Of a stretch of 64,000 bases of DNA, positions 37,618 through 48,840 are shown piece after piece. A program made the translations under genes and the position numbers. Position 1 is the first letter of the stretch. Every line of letters begins with the position of its first letter. Source of the DNA: Acinetobacter lwoffii (lineage in GTDB: Bacteria > Pseudomonadota > Gammaproteobacteria > Pseudomonadales > Moraxellaceae). The stretch is taken from NCBI RefSeq assembly GCF_019343495.1, contig NZ_CP072549.1, positions 1,488,001-1,552,000 of the forward strand, read 5' to 3'. The notes beneath the pieces were generated by a model. That model saw only the letters and a program-made list of their open reading frames with translations. It was not told the origin of the DNA and did not search any database.

Positions 37618-38331
37618 ATGGCTGATATACGGATAAAAGGCAGAATGGTCAATGCGATACGCATTAGCCTAGATACCAATGATCATGATGCAATCCGCCA
37701 GCAACTTAGCCCAAAATTACAAGCAGCATTTCCGCCCGGCACTTTGGCAGTCATTGAAAGTTCAGTTGAACAGGAACTCATTGCGCTGATTCAACTATTA
37801 ATCAGTCTGGATGTACAGCCTATGGCTGTTACTGAAGGCTTACTTGGAGATCAGGCGCGCGCCATTCAGTTCCCGGTACTGCCACCTGATCGCCAGTTAG
37901 AAGAAATTAAAGCCACCAAAGAACAGGTCGTGGAAGTTAAACCAGAACCTACAGCGGTGAATGATGATCAGGCCCCTGCTGCCCCGATCGTCGCGCATAT
38001 CACCTCATATCATGATGAAATCCTGCGTACTGGCCAATGTATCGTGCAGCATAATGGCGACATTATTATTAATGCTGGTATCAACAGTGGTTCAGAAGTG
38101 ATTGCTTCTGGCAATATTCATGTCTATGGCAGCGCGCGTGGCCGGGTCATTGCGGGTGCGGGTGGTAATACTGCAGCACGTATTTTCTGTCATAGCCTCG
38201 AAGCTGAACTAATTTCAATTGCAGGAACCTACTGTGTAGCGGATGATATTCCACCACATGTAGTTAAAAAATCTGTGCATATTTACTTGAATGATCAACT
38301 AGAGCTTGTATTTGAAGCTCTACAATTTTAA
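37618..38331 (+). CDS. minC: Septum-site determining protein MinC
   Basis: MinC inhibits FtsZ polymerisation away from mid-cell. The 237-residue protein has the N-terminal FtsZ-binding domain (about 1-105) and, after a proline- and glutamate-rich linker (about 106-130), the C-terminal beta-helix ([27 protein letters not shown], then [31 protein letters not shown]), which dimerises and binds MinD. AAGGA lies before the ATG. minD follows after about 65 bases. Confidence 0.95.
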   Translation: MADIRIKGRMVNAIRISLDTNDHDAIRQQLSPKLQAAFPPGTLAVIESSVEQELIALIQLLISLDVQPMAVTEGLLGDQARAIQFPVLPPDRQLEEIKATKEQVVEVKPEPTAVNDDQAPAAPIVAHITSYHDEILRTGQCIVQHNGDIIINAGINSGSEVIASGNIHVYGSARGRVIAGAGGNTAARIFCHSLEAELISIAGTYCVADDIPPHVVKKSVHIYLNDQLELVFEALQF

Positions 38332-38397
38332 TGTATAAATAAACACCAAAAACCCCATTTTAAACAGGGGATTTGAACCATAACAGGAGTGGATTCG

Positions 38398-39210
38398 GTG
38401 GCGAAAATTGTTGTCGTAACGTCAGGCAAAGGTGGTGTAGGTAAAACTACAACGAGTGCATCTTTTGCAACAGGTTTAGCCCTACGCGGTCACAAAACTG
38501 TTGTTATTGATTTTGATGTAGGTTTACGTAACCTTGATTTGATTATGGGCTGTGAACGCCGTGTAGTTTATGATTTTGTGAATGTTTTAAATAACGAAGC
38601 ACGATTACAACAAGCACTGATTCGCGATAAAGATATTGAAAATTTATATATTTTACCTGCATCACAAACACGCGATAAAGATGCCTTAACCGATGAAGGT
38701 GTGGCACGTGTAATGGATGAGCTTTCGCAGGAATTTGATTATATTATCTGTGATTCACCTGCCGGTATTGAGCGTGGTGCTATTTTGGCCATGTATCATG
38801 CGGATGAAGCCATCATTGTGACCAACCCTGAGATTTCTTCAGTACGTGACTCTGACCGTATCATTGGCATGCTCGATAGCAAAACAAAAAAAGTAGAACA
38901 AAACGAAGGTCGCATTCGTAAGCATCTGTGTATTACCCGTTTCAATCCGGAACGTGCCGATAAACAGGAAATGCTGACGATTGACGATATTTCTAAAGAT
39001 ATTTTACGTGTACCGACCTTAGGCGTTATTCCTGAGTGTCCAAGCGTTCTACAGGCATCGAATGAAGGTAAGCCGGTGATTCTTTTCACTGAAGCTGCAG
39101 CAGGTCAGGCCTATGATGATCTGGTTGCACGTTTCCTTGGCGAAGAGCGTCCTTACCGTCATATCGAGGTAAAACCTAAGGGCTGGTTAGCACGACTATT
39201 TGGAGCGTAG
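38398..39210 (+). CDS. minD: Septum-site determining ATPase MinD
   Basis: MinD is the membrane-cycling ATPase that carries MinC and is released by MinE. The GTG at 38398 gives the canonical start MAKIVVVTSGKGGVGKTT, with AGGAG eight to nine bases upstream; a GTG at 38389 would add three residues. The deviant Walker A is GKGGVGKTT, the switch is DFDVGLRNLDL, and the C-terminal amphipathic targeting helix is KPKGWLARLFGA. It has 270 residues. minE starts three bases after its stop. Confidence 0.97.
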   Translation: MAKIVVVTSGKGGVGKTTTSASFATGLALRGHKTVVIDFDVGLRNLDLIMGCERRVVYDFVNVLNNEARLQQALIRDKDIENLYILPASQTRDKDALTDEGVARVMDELSQEFDYIICDSPAGIERGAILAMYHADEAIIVTNPEISSVRDSDRIIGMLDSKTKKVEQNEGRIRKHLCITRFNPERADKQEMLTIDDISKDILRVPTLGVIPECPSVLQASNEGKPVILFTEAAAGQAYDDLVARFLGEERPYRHIEVKPKGWLARLFGA

Positions 39211-39212
39211 AC

Positions 39213-39485
39213 ATGGCAGGATTCTGGAGTAAACTTTTTAGTGGCGAGGATAAACCATCAAGCGCACGGACTGCTAAAGACCGTTTGAAGGTGATCGTTG
39301 CATCCGAACAAGGCTTGGGTCGTCGCTTGAGCCAGGACAAAATTGACCAGATGAAAACTGAAATCATGCAGGTGGTCAATCGTTATGTTCGCGGTGTCGA
39401 TGAACAGCATATTCAAATGCAGGTTCGTTCTGAAGCCAATATTGAAATGCTTGAAATGAATATCAATTTACCTGAAGAACGATAA
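39213..39485 (+). CDS. minE: Cell division topological specificity factor MinE
   Basis: MinE stimulates MinD ATPase and sets the pole-to-pole oscillation. The 90-residue protein has the amphipathic membrane-binding N-terminus (MAGFWSKLFSG), the MinD-contacting helix (AKDRLKVIVASEQG) and the C-terminal topological specificity domain ending in MEMNINLPEER. It follows minD by two bases in the minCDE operon. A nested hairpin element follows it. Confidence 0.96.
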   Translation: MAGFWSKLFSGEDKPSSARTAKDRLKVIVASEQGLGRRLSQDKIDQMKTEIMQVVNRYVRGVDEQHIQMQVRSEANIEMLEMNINLPEER

Positions 39486-39519
39486 TCTGATTTTTGATTG
39501 GTCAAGTAAATTGATTCAA

Positions 39520-39644
39520 GGCAAAATATGAGAGTGGTAGAAATAGTAGTTTAGCTATATTCCGCCCACTTGAAGCATAGCTTCAAGTCTTGCGACTAGG
39601 CAAAGCAGTGCTTTGCTAATCTAGTCTCATATTTTGCCTTTTTT
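39520..39644 (+). terminator. Nested hairpin element after minE
   Basis: A 14-bp outer stem (39520-39533 with 39625-39638) encloses two perfect inner hairpins: ACTTGAAGC/GCTTCAAGT (39568-39588) and GCAAAGC/GCTTTGC (39600-39616), the latter framed by GACTAG/CTAGTC (39594-39599 with 39621-39626). Six T follow. It may terminate minCDE, or be a stable RNA fragment or repeat element. Confidence 0.55.
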
Positions 39645-39681
39645 CATGCCGAAAAAACTACATTAGATCAAGGAAATTGCG

Positions 39682-39969
39682 ATGGCATTATCTCAACCAG
39701 CGACCTTTAACGAAGAATGGTCAGATGAGCGTGTATTTGCCTATTTAAATCAGCTTCCTCCTGCAGGTGTTAATGCTGATTTTCACGTGCTGTATCATGC
39801 TTTCAAGCATATGCGTCCATTCGATTATGAACGCCTGTTGACGAAATTTGTCGCTGATGGCCGTGATGTCAATGCAACCAATCCGGAAGGACAACGCATT
39901 CATGACGTGATTGCCACTTTCCCGCGTCAAAGTGCCGAGTTCCTGGATGTATTGGCAAAATTTGCCTGA
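39682..39969 (+). CDS. PA4642-family protein
   Basis: This is a small 95-residue soluble protein recognised as the PA4642-like family, of unknown function. The visible conserved stretches are WSDERVFAYLNQLPPAGVNADFHVLYHAFKHMRP and VNATNPEGQRIHDVIA. AAGGA stands before the ATG. It lies between minE and ftsK with a terminator on both sides, so it is probably expressed alone. There is no signal peptide, membrane segment or metal motif. Confidence 0.75.
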   Translation: MALSQPATFNEEWSDERVFAYLNQLPPAGVNADFHVLYHAFKHMRPFDYERLLTKFVADGRDVNATNPEGQRIHDVIATFPRQSAEFLDVLAKFA

Positions 39970-39982
39970 GTCAAAAATACAT

Positions 39983-40013
39983 AAAAAAGCCTGCTTTGAA
40001 AGCAGGCTTTTTT
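39983..40013. terminator. Bidirectional terminator between the PA4642-family gene and ftsK
   Basis: A perfect 13-bp stem (AAAAAAGCCTGCT with its complement) encloses the loop TTGAA, with an A run on one arm and a T run on the other. Confidence 0.85.
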
Positions 40014-40031
40014 ATTGAAGATACACTGAAA

Positions 40032-43000
40032 CTAAACCAGAATCTCGCGTTTGCCGTTGGCACCCATGCCGCTGACAATGCCGTTTTCTTCCATCTGATC
40101 AATGATCCGCGCAGCACGATTATAGCCCAGACTGAATTTACGCTGCAAGGATGAAGTAGAAGCCTTACGGGTTTCCAAAACAAAAGCTACACACTGGTCA
40201 TACAGCGCATCGCGGTCTGATCCACCGTCGCCACCATCTTCAAAACCACGGCTAGATGGTTCTTCATCGAATGGTGTCAGGATCTCGTCGACATAATTTG
40301 GTGAACCACGTTCACGCCATGCATCACAGATCCGGTTGACTTCGTCATCGGCAATAAAAGCGCCATGCACACGCTCAGGTTCGATTTTACCCGGGCCCAA
40401 GAACAGCATGTCACCGTGACCGAGCAAGTCCTCTGCACCACCCGCATCCAGAATAGTACGCGAGTCGATCTTGGAGTTAACCCGTAATGCGACACGTGTT
40501 GGAATATTGGCTTTGATCAAACCGGTGATCACGTCTACTGATGGACGCTGGGTCGCAAGCAACAGGTGAATACCAGCAGCACGTGATTTTTGTGCCAGAC
40601 GGGTAATCATTTCTTCGGCTTTCTTACCGACCTGCATGATCATGTCCGCGAACTCATCCGCGACAATTACAATGGAAGGCAACGGCGTCAAACGCGGCGC
40701 ACGCTCACCCACAACAGAATCGCTGGCTTTCCATGTTGGATCGATCAGATCTTCACCATTGGCAATCGCCTCTTCCACCTTGCGGTTATAATCGCTCAGT
40801 TTACGGATTTTCAGGAAAGACATCAGTTTATAACGACGTTCCATCTCATTGACACACCAGTTCAATGCGCTGACTGCATCTTTCATATCAGTGACTACAG
40901 GCGTCAACAAATGTGGAATATCATTATAGTTTGCCAGTTCCAGCTGCTTTGGATCGATCAGAATAAGACGCAATTCATCCGGTGTATATTTCAGCAACAT
41001 CGATAGAATCATCGAGTTCACTGCCACCGATTTACCCGAACCCGTGGTACCCGCCACCAACATATGCGGCGCTTTCCCCAGATCAGCAATTACCGGATTA
41101 CCGGAAATATCCTTACCCATTGCCATGGAGAGAATACTATTCGGATCAGTGAAAGCAGGAATAGTCAAAAGTTCGATCAAACGGACCATTTCACGGGTAC
41201 TGTTTGGTACTTCAATTCCGATATACGGCTTGCCCGGAATGACTTCAACCACACGCACCGATGCCATCGACATCGAACGTGCCAGATCTCGGGAAATATT
41301 GGTCACTTTAGAAGCTTTCACCCCTGGCGCCAGATCCAGTTCAAAACGTGTCACGACTGGGCCTGGCTGTGCTTCTACCACTTTGGCTTTGACATTAAAT
41401 TCTTGCAGCTTGATTTCAAGCAATTCAGATAAACGTGCCAGCTGCTCTTCGGTAAAATTCACTTTTTTATTCGGATCGACTTCATCCAGTAAATCTAGCC
41501 CTGGAAGTGGTGATAAATCTTTACGGCGCTCCACCACCTGCATGGCACGTGACATCGGACGGCCTGAAGCATCAGTTAAAGGAGCATCAAAATCAAACTC
41601 GTCTTCATCTTGTGGTTTACCAGCCGTTTCTTGCCAGGCTTCTACAAATTCTTCTTTAGATAAAGCCTCGCGTACTGCTGCATGAGTTGCAGAAGGAGGA
41701 GATACTGGTTGCTCTATACCCTGATGCTGAATTGGTGCCTGAACAAAAGCAGAAGATTGGGCATAGCTAGAACTACGTACCGGTTGGCTTGGCTCTTCCT
41801 CTTCAATCAGCAAATCACCCAGGTCATCCAGATCGGTCTGTAATGCGCTATTTTTCACGACATGTGCAGTCGCCATGGATGCCATGGCAGGTGCAACATT
41901 GGTCATGTCTTCTACAATTCTTGAGGTCTTTTCGGCTGGCGCTGTATTGAATGGACTATGCACATCGGTCGCAGTTTTGCCTTGCGGAACTGCAGCCAGA
42001 AGTTCATCAAAGATTTCATCATCATCCCAGTCCAGACCTGTATGTGGAGTAGGTGCTGTTCTGGTATGAGCATGAGTCTGTGCTGAAACAGGTTGAGGAG
42101 CGGCTATGTGTGAGACTGGAGAATTAAGCTGTTCTTCTTCGGCTGCTTTGAGTAAGGCGTCAATATCCTGTTTATGGCGCTGATCTTCATTCGAATGCAA
42201 GGCACGCCACACCTCGCCTGTCGCTACCACACGATCCGGCTGTTGAGGCACTTGCTGTACTTGTTTAAATGTCTCGACTGGTTCAGCAGTCTGCTGCTCA
42301 GCTTCGGGAAGATCATCATAAAACTGCGGTTGTTGTGATTCTTTATCGGCAAAATCATCAAATAAACGTTCAGCCACCTGATCACGCACCACCGGATCTA
42401 TTTCTACCAGTTGATGCTCAGGCGCAGGTGTTACTGCAACCGCTACTTTTTTTGCACTAATGACTGGCTCTTTTTTGGCGACAGGTGCAGTCCGATCAAA
42501 ATCAGACATGCCTTCAGGCACATTACGGTAGAACAGGTCTTGTAGATAAGCAGGCGTTGCTTTGAGGCTGCTCCAGGTCTTGTTCCACTTCACCCCAAAA
42601 GCCAAGGTAAATAACACCACCCAAAGCACCAGCAGGAAGAATGCTGCACCATAGACTGTCAGCAATTGTTCAAGACTCTGACCTAATTCATAGCCAATAA
42701 TACCGCCGGAAGAATTATCCAGCGTATCAGCAGGGACTTGCCAGAATAAAAACAACAGCGCTGAGGTGGTCAGCAACAGGAAGAATTGTGCAGCATAGCG
42801 AAATGGCCGGTTCAGGAAGCTACGCGGCCACCAGACCTGAATCGCTTCCATAAACAGATAGACAGGGATCAGCAGACTTGCCCAACCGAGAAAGCCAAAC
42901 AAAAGGTCTGCAATCCAGGCACCCGCTACCCCACTGGCATTCGAAACGGTCTGCGTATCACTGGAGATATGCATCCACCCCGGATCAAATGGCGTATAGG

Positions 43001-43091
43001 TCACTGTTGCAAGAAACAGATAAATCCCAAATGAGACTAAAAATAATGTCATTACTAAGCGCTGTGCATAGGCACTCGACACCGCTGTCAT
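40032..43091 (-). CDS. ftsK: DNA translocase FtsK
   Basis: FtsK is a septal DNA pump that moves the terminus region and activates XerCD. From the ATG at 43091 (AGGA upstream) it has 1019 residues. The N-terminus holds four membrane helices (about 10-165). A long linker (about 200-560) is rich in Gln, Ala, Glu and Pro. The motor has Walker A GTTGSGKSVA and Walker B SIVIVADEFADM, LLLATQRPSVDVITGLIKANIPTRVA, and the C-terminal gamma winged helix (RKASTSSLQRKFSLGYNRAARIID). Reading back to 43199 would add 36 residues with no ribosome site. It is divergent from trxB. Confidence 0.96.
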   Translation of the reverse strand: MTAVSSAYAQRLVMTLFLVSFGIYLFLATVTYTPFDPGWMHISSDTQTVSNASGVAGAWIADLLFGFLGWASLLIPVYLFMEAIQVWWPRSFLNRPFRYAAQFFLLLTTSALLFLFWQVPADTLDNSSGGIIGYELGQSLEQLLTVYGAAFFLLVLWVVLFTLAFGVKWNKTWSSLKATPAYLQDLFYRNVPEGMSDFDRTAPVAKKEPVISAKKVAVAVTPAPEHQLVEIDPVVRDQVAERLFDDFADKESQQPQFYDDLPEAEQQTAEPVETFKQVQQVPQQPDRVVATGEVWRALHSNEDQRHKQDIDALLKAAEEEQLNSPVSHIAAPQPVSAQTHAHTRTAPTPHTGLDWDDDEIFDELLAAVPQGKTATDVHSPFNTAPAEKTSRIVEDMTNVAPAMASMATAHVVKNSALQTDLDDLGDLLIEEEEPSQPVRSSSYAQSSAFVQAPIQHQGIEQPVSPPSATHAAVREALSKEEFVEAWQETAGKPQDEDEFDFDAPLTDASGRPMSRAMQVVERRKDLSPLPGLDLLDEVDPNKKVNFTEEQLARLSELLEIKLQEFNVKAKVVEAQPGPVVTRFELDLAPGVKASKVTNISRDLARSMSMASVRVVEVIPGKPYIGIEVPNSTREMVRLIELLTIPAFTDPNSILSMAMGKDISGNPVIADLGKAPHMLVAGTTGSGKSVAVNSMILSMLLKYTPDELRLILIDPKQLELANYNDIPHLLTPVVTDMKDAVSALNWCVNEMERRYKLMSFLKIRKLSDYNRKVEEAIANGEDLIDPTWKASDSVVGERAPRLTPLPSIVIVADEFADMIMQVGKKAEEMITRLAQKSRAAGIHLLLATQRPSVDVITGLIKANIPTRVALRVNSKIDSRTILDAGGAEDLLGHGDMLFLGPGKIEPERVHGAFIADDEVNRICDAWRERGSPNYVDEILTPFDEEPSSRGFEDGGDGGSDRDALYDQCVAFVLETRKASTSSLQRKFSLGYNRAARIIDQMEENGIVSGMGANGKREILV

Positions 43092-43325
43092 ATACTGTCC
43101 TGTAACCAATTCTTCATGAATATTCTTTTGCTTCAATGCTTGAAAAAAGCGACGCAATAAAATACATATTATGCACCTGTTCTGTGAAAAAAGATGCACT
43201 ATTGTGCAAGCACAATGTTACTTATGCTATATAGCCCAAATCGATTTCAATGATCAATAATATCGACTTTAATCTCACACCACTGTTATACAGTTTCACG
43301 TATAATTCAATAAATTTCTAAATAA

Positions 43326-44303
<978 letters not shown>

Positions 44304-44315
44304 GCAGCAAGAATA

Positions 44316-44346
44316 AAAAAGCCGTCCATTATGGACGGCTTTTTTA
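44316..44346 (+). terminator. Terminator after trxB
   Basis: AAAAAAGCCGTCCA pairs with TGGACGGCTTTTTT around a TTA loop, just after the trxB stop. Confidence 0.85.
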
Positions 44347-44395
44347 TTGCTAGAATGAGATGATGATTTATCTATAGATTTATGTCGGGTCTGCC

Positions 44396-45127
44396 ATGTC
44401 TTTACTTCCTCCCTCAGAATTCATTTTTCCCAATCCGGTCGAGGTTGATCCTGAAGGTGAAGGACTGATTTGTATTGGTGCAGACCTCTCCCCTTCCACA
44501 CTTTATGAAGCCTATATGCATGGATTATTTCCATGGTTTTCAGAAGGTGATCCGATTTGCTGGTGGAGTCCGGAACCACGCTGTATTATTCGCCCCGAAG
44601 ATTATCATCCTAGCAAATCCCTGCTACGTAATATGAAAAAGCAGGACTATAAGATTACGGTCAATCATGCTTTTGAAAGAGTGATTCGTTCCTGTTCATT
44701 GCCTCGTGCTTATGCAGACGACACCTGGATCAGTGAAGATATTATCGCAGGCTATTGCGACATGTTTGACGCAGGATATGGCTATAGCATTGAGGTCTGG
44801 GATGAAGATCGCGTCGTCGGTGGACTTTATGGTGTGACCATCGGTCAAGGCTGTTTTGGTGAATCCATGTTTAGTACGCAAACCGATGTTTCTAAAATGG
44901 CTTTCTATACTTTAATGCTGATTGGACAGGAAAATAAACTATCCTGGATCGACTGCCAACTGGTCAACGATCATCTGTTAAGCCTGGGTGCCTGCACAAT
45001 TTCTCGCCAAGCTTATCTTAATTCTTTACAAGATATTGTAAAAAAGCCTGCTATCGATTGGAAAAAGTATCAGGAAGGTGTATTTTCAAGTAAAACAATA
45101 GCGCAAAACGCGCGCTTAAGTGAATGA
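44396..45127 (+). CDS. aat: Leucyl/phenylalanyl-tRNA-protein transferase
   Basis: Aat attaches Leu or Phe from tRNA to N-terminal Lys or Arg, making a degron for ClpAP (N-degron pathway). The 243-residue protein has the family segments [38 protein letters not shown] and [10 protein letters not shown] near the start, then GCFGESMF and [17 protein letters not shown], with the catalytic-type Gln and Asp. bpt follows 21 bases later, so both N-degron transferases are coupled in one operon. Confidence 0.96.
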   Translation: MSLLPPSEFIFPNPVEVDPEGEGLICIGADLSPSTLYEAYMHGLFPWFSEGDPICWWSPEPRCIIRPEDYHPSKSLLRNMKKQDYKITVNHAFERVIRSCSLPRAYADDTWISEDIIAGYCDMFDAGYGYSIEVWDEDRVVGGLYGVTIGQGCFGESMFSTQTDVSKMAFYTLMLIGQENKLSWIDCQLVNDHLLSLGACTISRQAYLNSLQDIVKKPAIDWKKYQEGVFSSKTIAQNARLSE

Positions 45128-45148
45128 AAATAACAGAGGGTAGTTGTT

Positions 45149-45964
45149 ATGAACTCTTATCAGCCAAAGGCCCTACTGAACGATTTACAGTATTATATTA
45201 CGCCGCCGCATGATTGTAGCTATTTGCCCAACAAGTCGGCGCGCATGGTTTTTCTGGATCCTGCACATCGAATTGATGTAGTCACTTTATCGGAACTGTC
45301 ACGTACCGGTTTCCGCCGCAGTGGTGATTTCGTCTATCGACCCGAATGTCATCTGTGTCGTCAATGTCTGTCTTCGCGTGTACCCGTTGCTGAATTCCGC
45401 ATGAACAGTTCACAAAAAAAAGCCTGGAAACGGAATCAGGACCTGGTGATGAAAATTACCAGTCCAGAGCACGCCGGTGATCTACATTATGCGCTGTATG
45501 AACGCTATATTAATGAACGCCACTCAGATGGCGACATGTTCCCACCCACTCGGGATCAGTTCGAAAAATTTTTATTACAAAGCTGTGCCGACAGCTTCTT
45601 TCTAGAATTATGGCAAGATGAGCGTCTAATCAGTGTTTCAACCTGTGACTTGCTGGATGATGGCATTTCTGCCGTCTATACCTTCTTTGACCCAGATGAA
45701 AATCGCCGCTCACTTGGTGCTTTTGCAATCTTGAAACAGATTGAACATGCACAAAAGCTGGGCTTGCAATTTATCTATCTGGGATATTGGGTGCCACATT
45801 CCAACAAGATGAATTACAAATCTCAGTATCTGCCACTGGAACTCTTGATCGATGGACAATGGCGACGTTTAAATCATGCATTGAGTGCCACGGAGATTCA
45901 GCAATTGGGAAACTCATTAATGACGACCTTACCCAGTGGATGGAATCACCAGATTATTAAATAA
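45149..45964 (+). CDS. bpt: Aspartate/glutamate leucyltransferase (Bpt/Ate type)
   Basis: Bpt transfers leucine to N-terminal Asp or Glu of proteins, the other bacterial N-degron transferase. The 271-residue protein shows the conserved cysteine cluster CHLCRQCLSSRVP, the fold-specific GFRRSGDFVYRPEC and the C-terminal IYLGYWVPHSNKMNYKSQYLPLELL. GAGGG stands before the ATG. It follows aat directly and converges with rimI (15 bases between stops). Eukaryotic-type arginyltransferase is the homologous alternative; bacterial members of this length are leucyl-transferring. Confidence 0.92.
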   Translation: MNSYQPKALLNDLQYYITPPHDCSYLPNKSARMVFLDPAHRIDVVTLSELSRTGFRRSGDFVYRPECHLCRQCLSSRVPVAEFRMNSSQKKAWKRNQDLVMKITSPEHAGDLHYALYERYINERHSDGDMFPPTRDQFEKFLLQSCADSFFLELWQDERLISVSTCDLLDDGISAVYTFFDPDENRRSLGAFAILKQIEHAQKLGLQFIYLGYWVPHSNKMNYKSQYLPLELLIDGQWRRLNHALSATEIQQLGNSLMTTLPSGWNHQIIK

Positions 45965-45979
45965 GGTCGTCAGTTTGTA

Positions 45980-46438
45980 TTATTTAAACAGACTGGCAAA
46001 ATCATCCGTACATGCTTTCACCATAATGATGGCATGTTCACGGCTTCCGTTACTGTTAGGATAATAATTCTTGCGCAGATCAATCTGATGAAAGCCTGAT
46101 TTTTCATACAGCTTGATCGCAGCCAGATTACTCTCGCGCACTTCCAGGAAAATCTGCACCGGATTATTTTTTAGCATCGCCACTGAAGCCTCCAGCAACT
46201 GATAGCCCAAGCCCTGACCTTGCTGTGCCGGATCAATTGCCATGAGCAATAAATTGGCTTCATCCAGCACTGGTTGTAAAATACAAAATCCGGCCACCTG
46301 CCCTTGCACTTCAATCACGGTACTTTGATAAGCCGTTACAGCATCTTCGAACTGTTTTAAAGTCCAGGGATGTGATTGAACTGATTTTTCAATCTTTGCA
46401 ACGACTTCTACATCCGCTGCTTGCATTAAACGAATCAT
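45980..46438 (-). CDS. rimI: Ribosomal-protein-alanine N-acetyltransferase RimI
   Basis: RimI is a GNAT enzyme that acetylates the N-terminal alanine of ribosomal protein S18. The 152-residue protein has the acetyl-CoA loop QQGQGLGYQLLEA and motif B (EVRESNLAAIKLYEKSGFHQIDLRKNYY), which is typical of RimI. The adjacent tsaB gene common elsewhere is absent. It converges with bpt. Another GNAT of the same group is possible but motif B is distinctive. Confidence 0.9.
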   Translation of the reverse strand: MIRLMQAADVEVVAKIEKSVQSHPWTLKQFEDAVTAYQSTVIEVQGQVAGFCILQPVLDEANLLLMAIDPAQQGQGLGYQLLEASVAMLKNNPVQIFLEVRESNLAAIKLYEKSGFHQIDLRKNYYPNSNGSREHAIIMVKACTDDFASLFK

Positions 46439-46507
46439 CTTCGTTCATCTTATATAGAATCAACCTCCGCATTATAGAAACTTCATCCAAAAAATCGAGC
46501 AAAAAAA

Positions 46508-46527
46508 AGAGCGATTTTAGTCGCTCT
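46508..46527 (-). terminator. Terminator after the PF10118-type gene
   Basis: AGAGCGA pairs with TCGCTCT around a six-base loop, with eight T following on the minus strand, 16 bases after the gene's stop. Confidence 0.75.
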
Positions 46528-46543
46528 CCAATCTTCAGTTCTG

Positions 46544-47425
46544 TCACAAACCCAATTTGGCTTTCCAGGTCGCCAACAGTTGATCTGTATAATGATCATT
46601 CGGATGGAATCCCGGTTTAAAATACATCAGCATTTCTTTCGCCATACCCGTAATGACACCTTTAGAAGGACTATAGGCATAGGTATAAATGGCTTTTAAG
46701 GACTCAAGATTAAACTGCTGATCCTGTTTAAGCAAACGGGCGAGGAAATAGCTTTGCACCACAAATAAGGTTGCCATTGCGATGACCAAGGATGAAGTAC
46801 GCAGTGTATAGGCTTTTAATCCTTTGCCAAAAACCCCTTCGAAGACATCATAAGCCACTGCCTTATGTTCATTTTCCTCGATGGCGTGCCATAACCACAT
46901 GGTTTTCATGGTTTCATCTGTCATCAATTCCTGAATGTGGCTATTGGTCAAAAGCTGTGAGGCAATGGTTGCAGTGAAATGCTCAAGTGCCGTGGTTGCA
47001 GTCAAATCTACCATTTCTTGGGTAATTCCCACAGGCTTACCCAGTTTAGCCATGACTTTACGTGTCGTTTGAATGACTTTATCGGTATAACGATCAAGCG
47101 TCTCGACATCATGCCCATGTTTTTGTGCAGATGCATTAAAGCCGATATGCTCGTGAGTATGCATCGCTTCCTGACCAATAAAAGCGGAAATTTCTTTTTG
47201 TAATGCTTCATTATTGGCAATCGCAGGATGTTTACGTACCGCACGGACTGAATCTATAAAAAACTTTTCACCTGCTGGAAATAGCGCAGATAATGCCGTC
47301 ATAAAATGAGTGAGACCTGCTGAACCATTCATCCAATATTCCGGTACAGCATCAAAATCAAAGTTCATACGACGAACTGGAAAACTTGCACCCGCACGAT
47401 TGGTAATATTTACTTTCGCATTCAT
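46544..47425 (-). CDS. Putative metal-dependent hydrolase (PF10118 type)
   Basis: This is a 293-residue helical protein read from ATG 47425, preceded by GGGAG eight bases upstream; an earlier start at 47473 lacks this. It resembles the PF10118 family called metal-dependent hydrolases. Residues FIGQEAMHTHEHIGFN and WHAIEENEHKAVAYDVFEGVFG carry Glu/His pairs that suggest a ferritin-like di-iron site, as does ATTALEHFTATIASQLL. The reaction is unknown. It is a monocistronic gene with its own terminator, upstream of rimI on the same strand. Confidence 0.75.
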   Translation of the reverse strand: MNAKVNITNRAGASFPVRRMNFDFDAVPEYWMNGSAGLTHFMTALSALFPAGEKFFIDSVRAVRKHPAIANNEALQKEISAFIGQEAMHTHEHIGFNASAQKHGHDVETLDRYTDKVIQTTRKVMAKLGKPVGITQEMVDLTATTALEHFTATIASQLLTNSHIQELMTDETMKTMWLWHAIEENEHKAVAYDVFEGVFGKGLKAYTLRTSSLVIAMATLFVVQSYFLARLLKQDQQFNLESLKAIYTYAYSPSKGVITGMAKEMLMYFKPGFHPNDHYTDQLLATWKAKLGL

Positions 47426-47608
47426 GTGACCACTCCCATCGGGCCAATCCAGGCCCGAAAATGTAATATTCATATTCTTATCTGTATATTACGTGGTAAT
47501 TTTTTTTACATAAGTGCAGTTTAGGTCAAGCCAATATCAGATAAGGACAGCTTTTAAAATCATTGTCCGACAATCTATTTTTAGTTTTATAAAAAGTTTG
47601 AATCAAAA

Positions 47609-47633
47609 AAAAGCGCCTCAAAGAGGCGCTTTT
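47609..47633 (-). terminator. Terminator of the str operon
   Basis: AAAAGCGCCTC pairs with GAGGCGCTTTT around AAA, with eight A on the plus strand giving a T run for the minus-strand operon; it lies 17 bases past the tuf stop. Confidence 0.85.
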
Positions 47634-47649
47634 CTTACACAATCAGCGA

Positions 47650-48840
47650 TTATGCAGTTACTTTAGCAACTACACCAGCACCAACTGTACGACCGCCTTC
47701 ACGGATCGCAAAACGTAGACCTGGGTCCATTGCGATCGGGTGGATTAGCTCTACTGACATCTCAACGTTGTCACCAGGCATAACCATTTCCACGCCTTCT
47801 TTAAGCGCGATCGCACCAGTTACGTCCGTAGTACGGAAGTAGAACTGTGGACGGTAACCGTTAAGGAATGGAGTGTGACGACCACCTTCTTCTTTAGAAA
47901 GTACATATACTTCCGCATCGAATTTAGTGTGTGGCTTGATCGCACCTGGCTTAGTTAATACTTGACCACGTTGTACGTCTTCACGCTTAGTACCACGAAG
48001 AAGAACACCACAGTTCTCGCCCGCACGACCTTCGTCAAGAAGTTTACGGAACATTTCTACGCCAGTTACTGTAGTAGTTTGAGTATCACGGATACCAACG
48101 ATTTCTACAGACTCACCTACTTTAACGATACCAGTCTCTACACGGCCAGTTACTACTGTACCACGACCAGAGATTGAGAATACGTCTTCAATTGGCATAA
48201 GGAATGGAAGGTCAATTGCACGCTCTGGCTCTGGAATGTAAGAGTCAAGTGCTTCAACAAGCGCAACTACCGCTGGCTCGCCGTATTGGCTGTCATCACC
48301 GTTAAGCGCAAGAAGAGCAGAACCACGGATCACTGGAGTGTCATCACCCGGGAAGTCGTAAGTAGAAAGAAGTTCACGAACTTCCATTTCAACTAGCTCA
48401 AGAAGCTCTTCATCGTCTACAAGGTCGCATTTGTTCAAGAATACAACGATGTAAGGTACACCTACCTGACGAGAAAGCAGGATGTGTTCACGAGTCTGTG
48501 GCATAGGACCATCAGTCGCAGCACATACAAGGATCGCGCCGTCCATCTGAGCAGCACCAGTAATCATGTTTTTAACATAATCGGCGTGGCCCGGGCAGTC
48601 TACGTGAGCGTAGTGACGAGTTGGAGAGTCGTATTCTACGTGTGAAGTATTAATTGTAATACCACGTGCTTTTTCTTCTGGTGCAGAGTCGATTGCAGCG
48701 TAGTCTTTCGCTTCGCCACCGAATTTCTTCGCACATACAGTTGCAATTGCAGCTGTTAAAGTTGTTTTACCATGGTCAACGTGACCAATTGTGCCCACGT
48801 TAACGTGTGGCTTATTACGTTCAAACTTAGCCTTAGCCAT
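47650..48840 (-). CDS. tuf: Elongation factor Tu
   Basis: EF-Tu delivers aminoacyl-tRNA to the ribosome as a GTPase. The 396-residue protein has G1 [10 protein letters not shown]2/switch GITINT, G3 [12 protein letters not shown]4 NKCDLV and the SALLALNGD segment, then domains 2 and 3 with TGRVETG and [23 protein letters not shown] precedes the ATG. It is the last gene of the str operon. Bacteria of this group usually carry a second tuf copy; none is in this window. Codon use is strongly biased, as expected for high expression. Confidence 0.98.
   Translation of the reverse strand: MAKAKFERNKPHVNVGTIGHVDHGKTTLTAAIATVCAKKFGGEAKDYAAIDSAPEEKARGITINTSHVEYDSPTRHYAHVDCPGHADYVKNMITGAAQMDGAILVCAATDGPMPQTREHILLSRQVGVPYIVVFLNKCDLVDDEELLELVEMEVRELLSTYDFPGDDTPVIRGSALLALNGDDSQYGEPAVVALVEALDSYIPEPERAIDLPFLMPIEDVFSISGRGTVVTGRVETGIVKVGESVEIVGIRDTQTTTVTGVEMFRKLLDEGRAGENCGVLLRGTKREDVQRGQVLTKPGAIKPHTKFDAEVYVLSKEEGGRHTPFLNGYRPQFYFRTTDVTGAIALKEGVEMVMPGDNVEMSVELIHPIAMDPGLRFAIREGGRTVGAGVVAKVTA

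Noticed and set aside
41044..41685. 213-residue antisense frame inside ftsK
   Set aside because: It is serine/threonine-rich shadow coding opposite the conserved FtsK motor.
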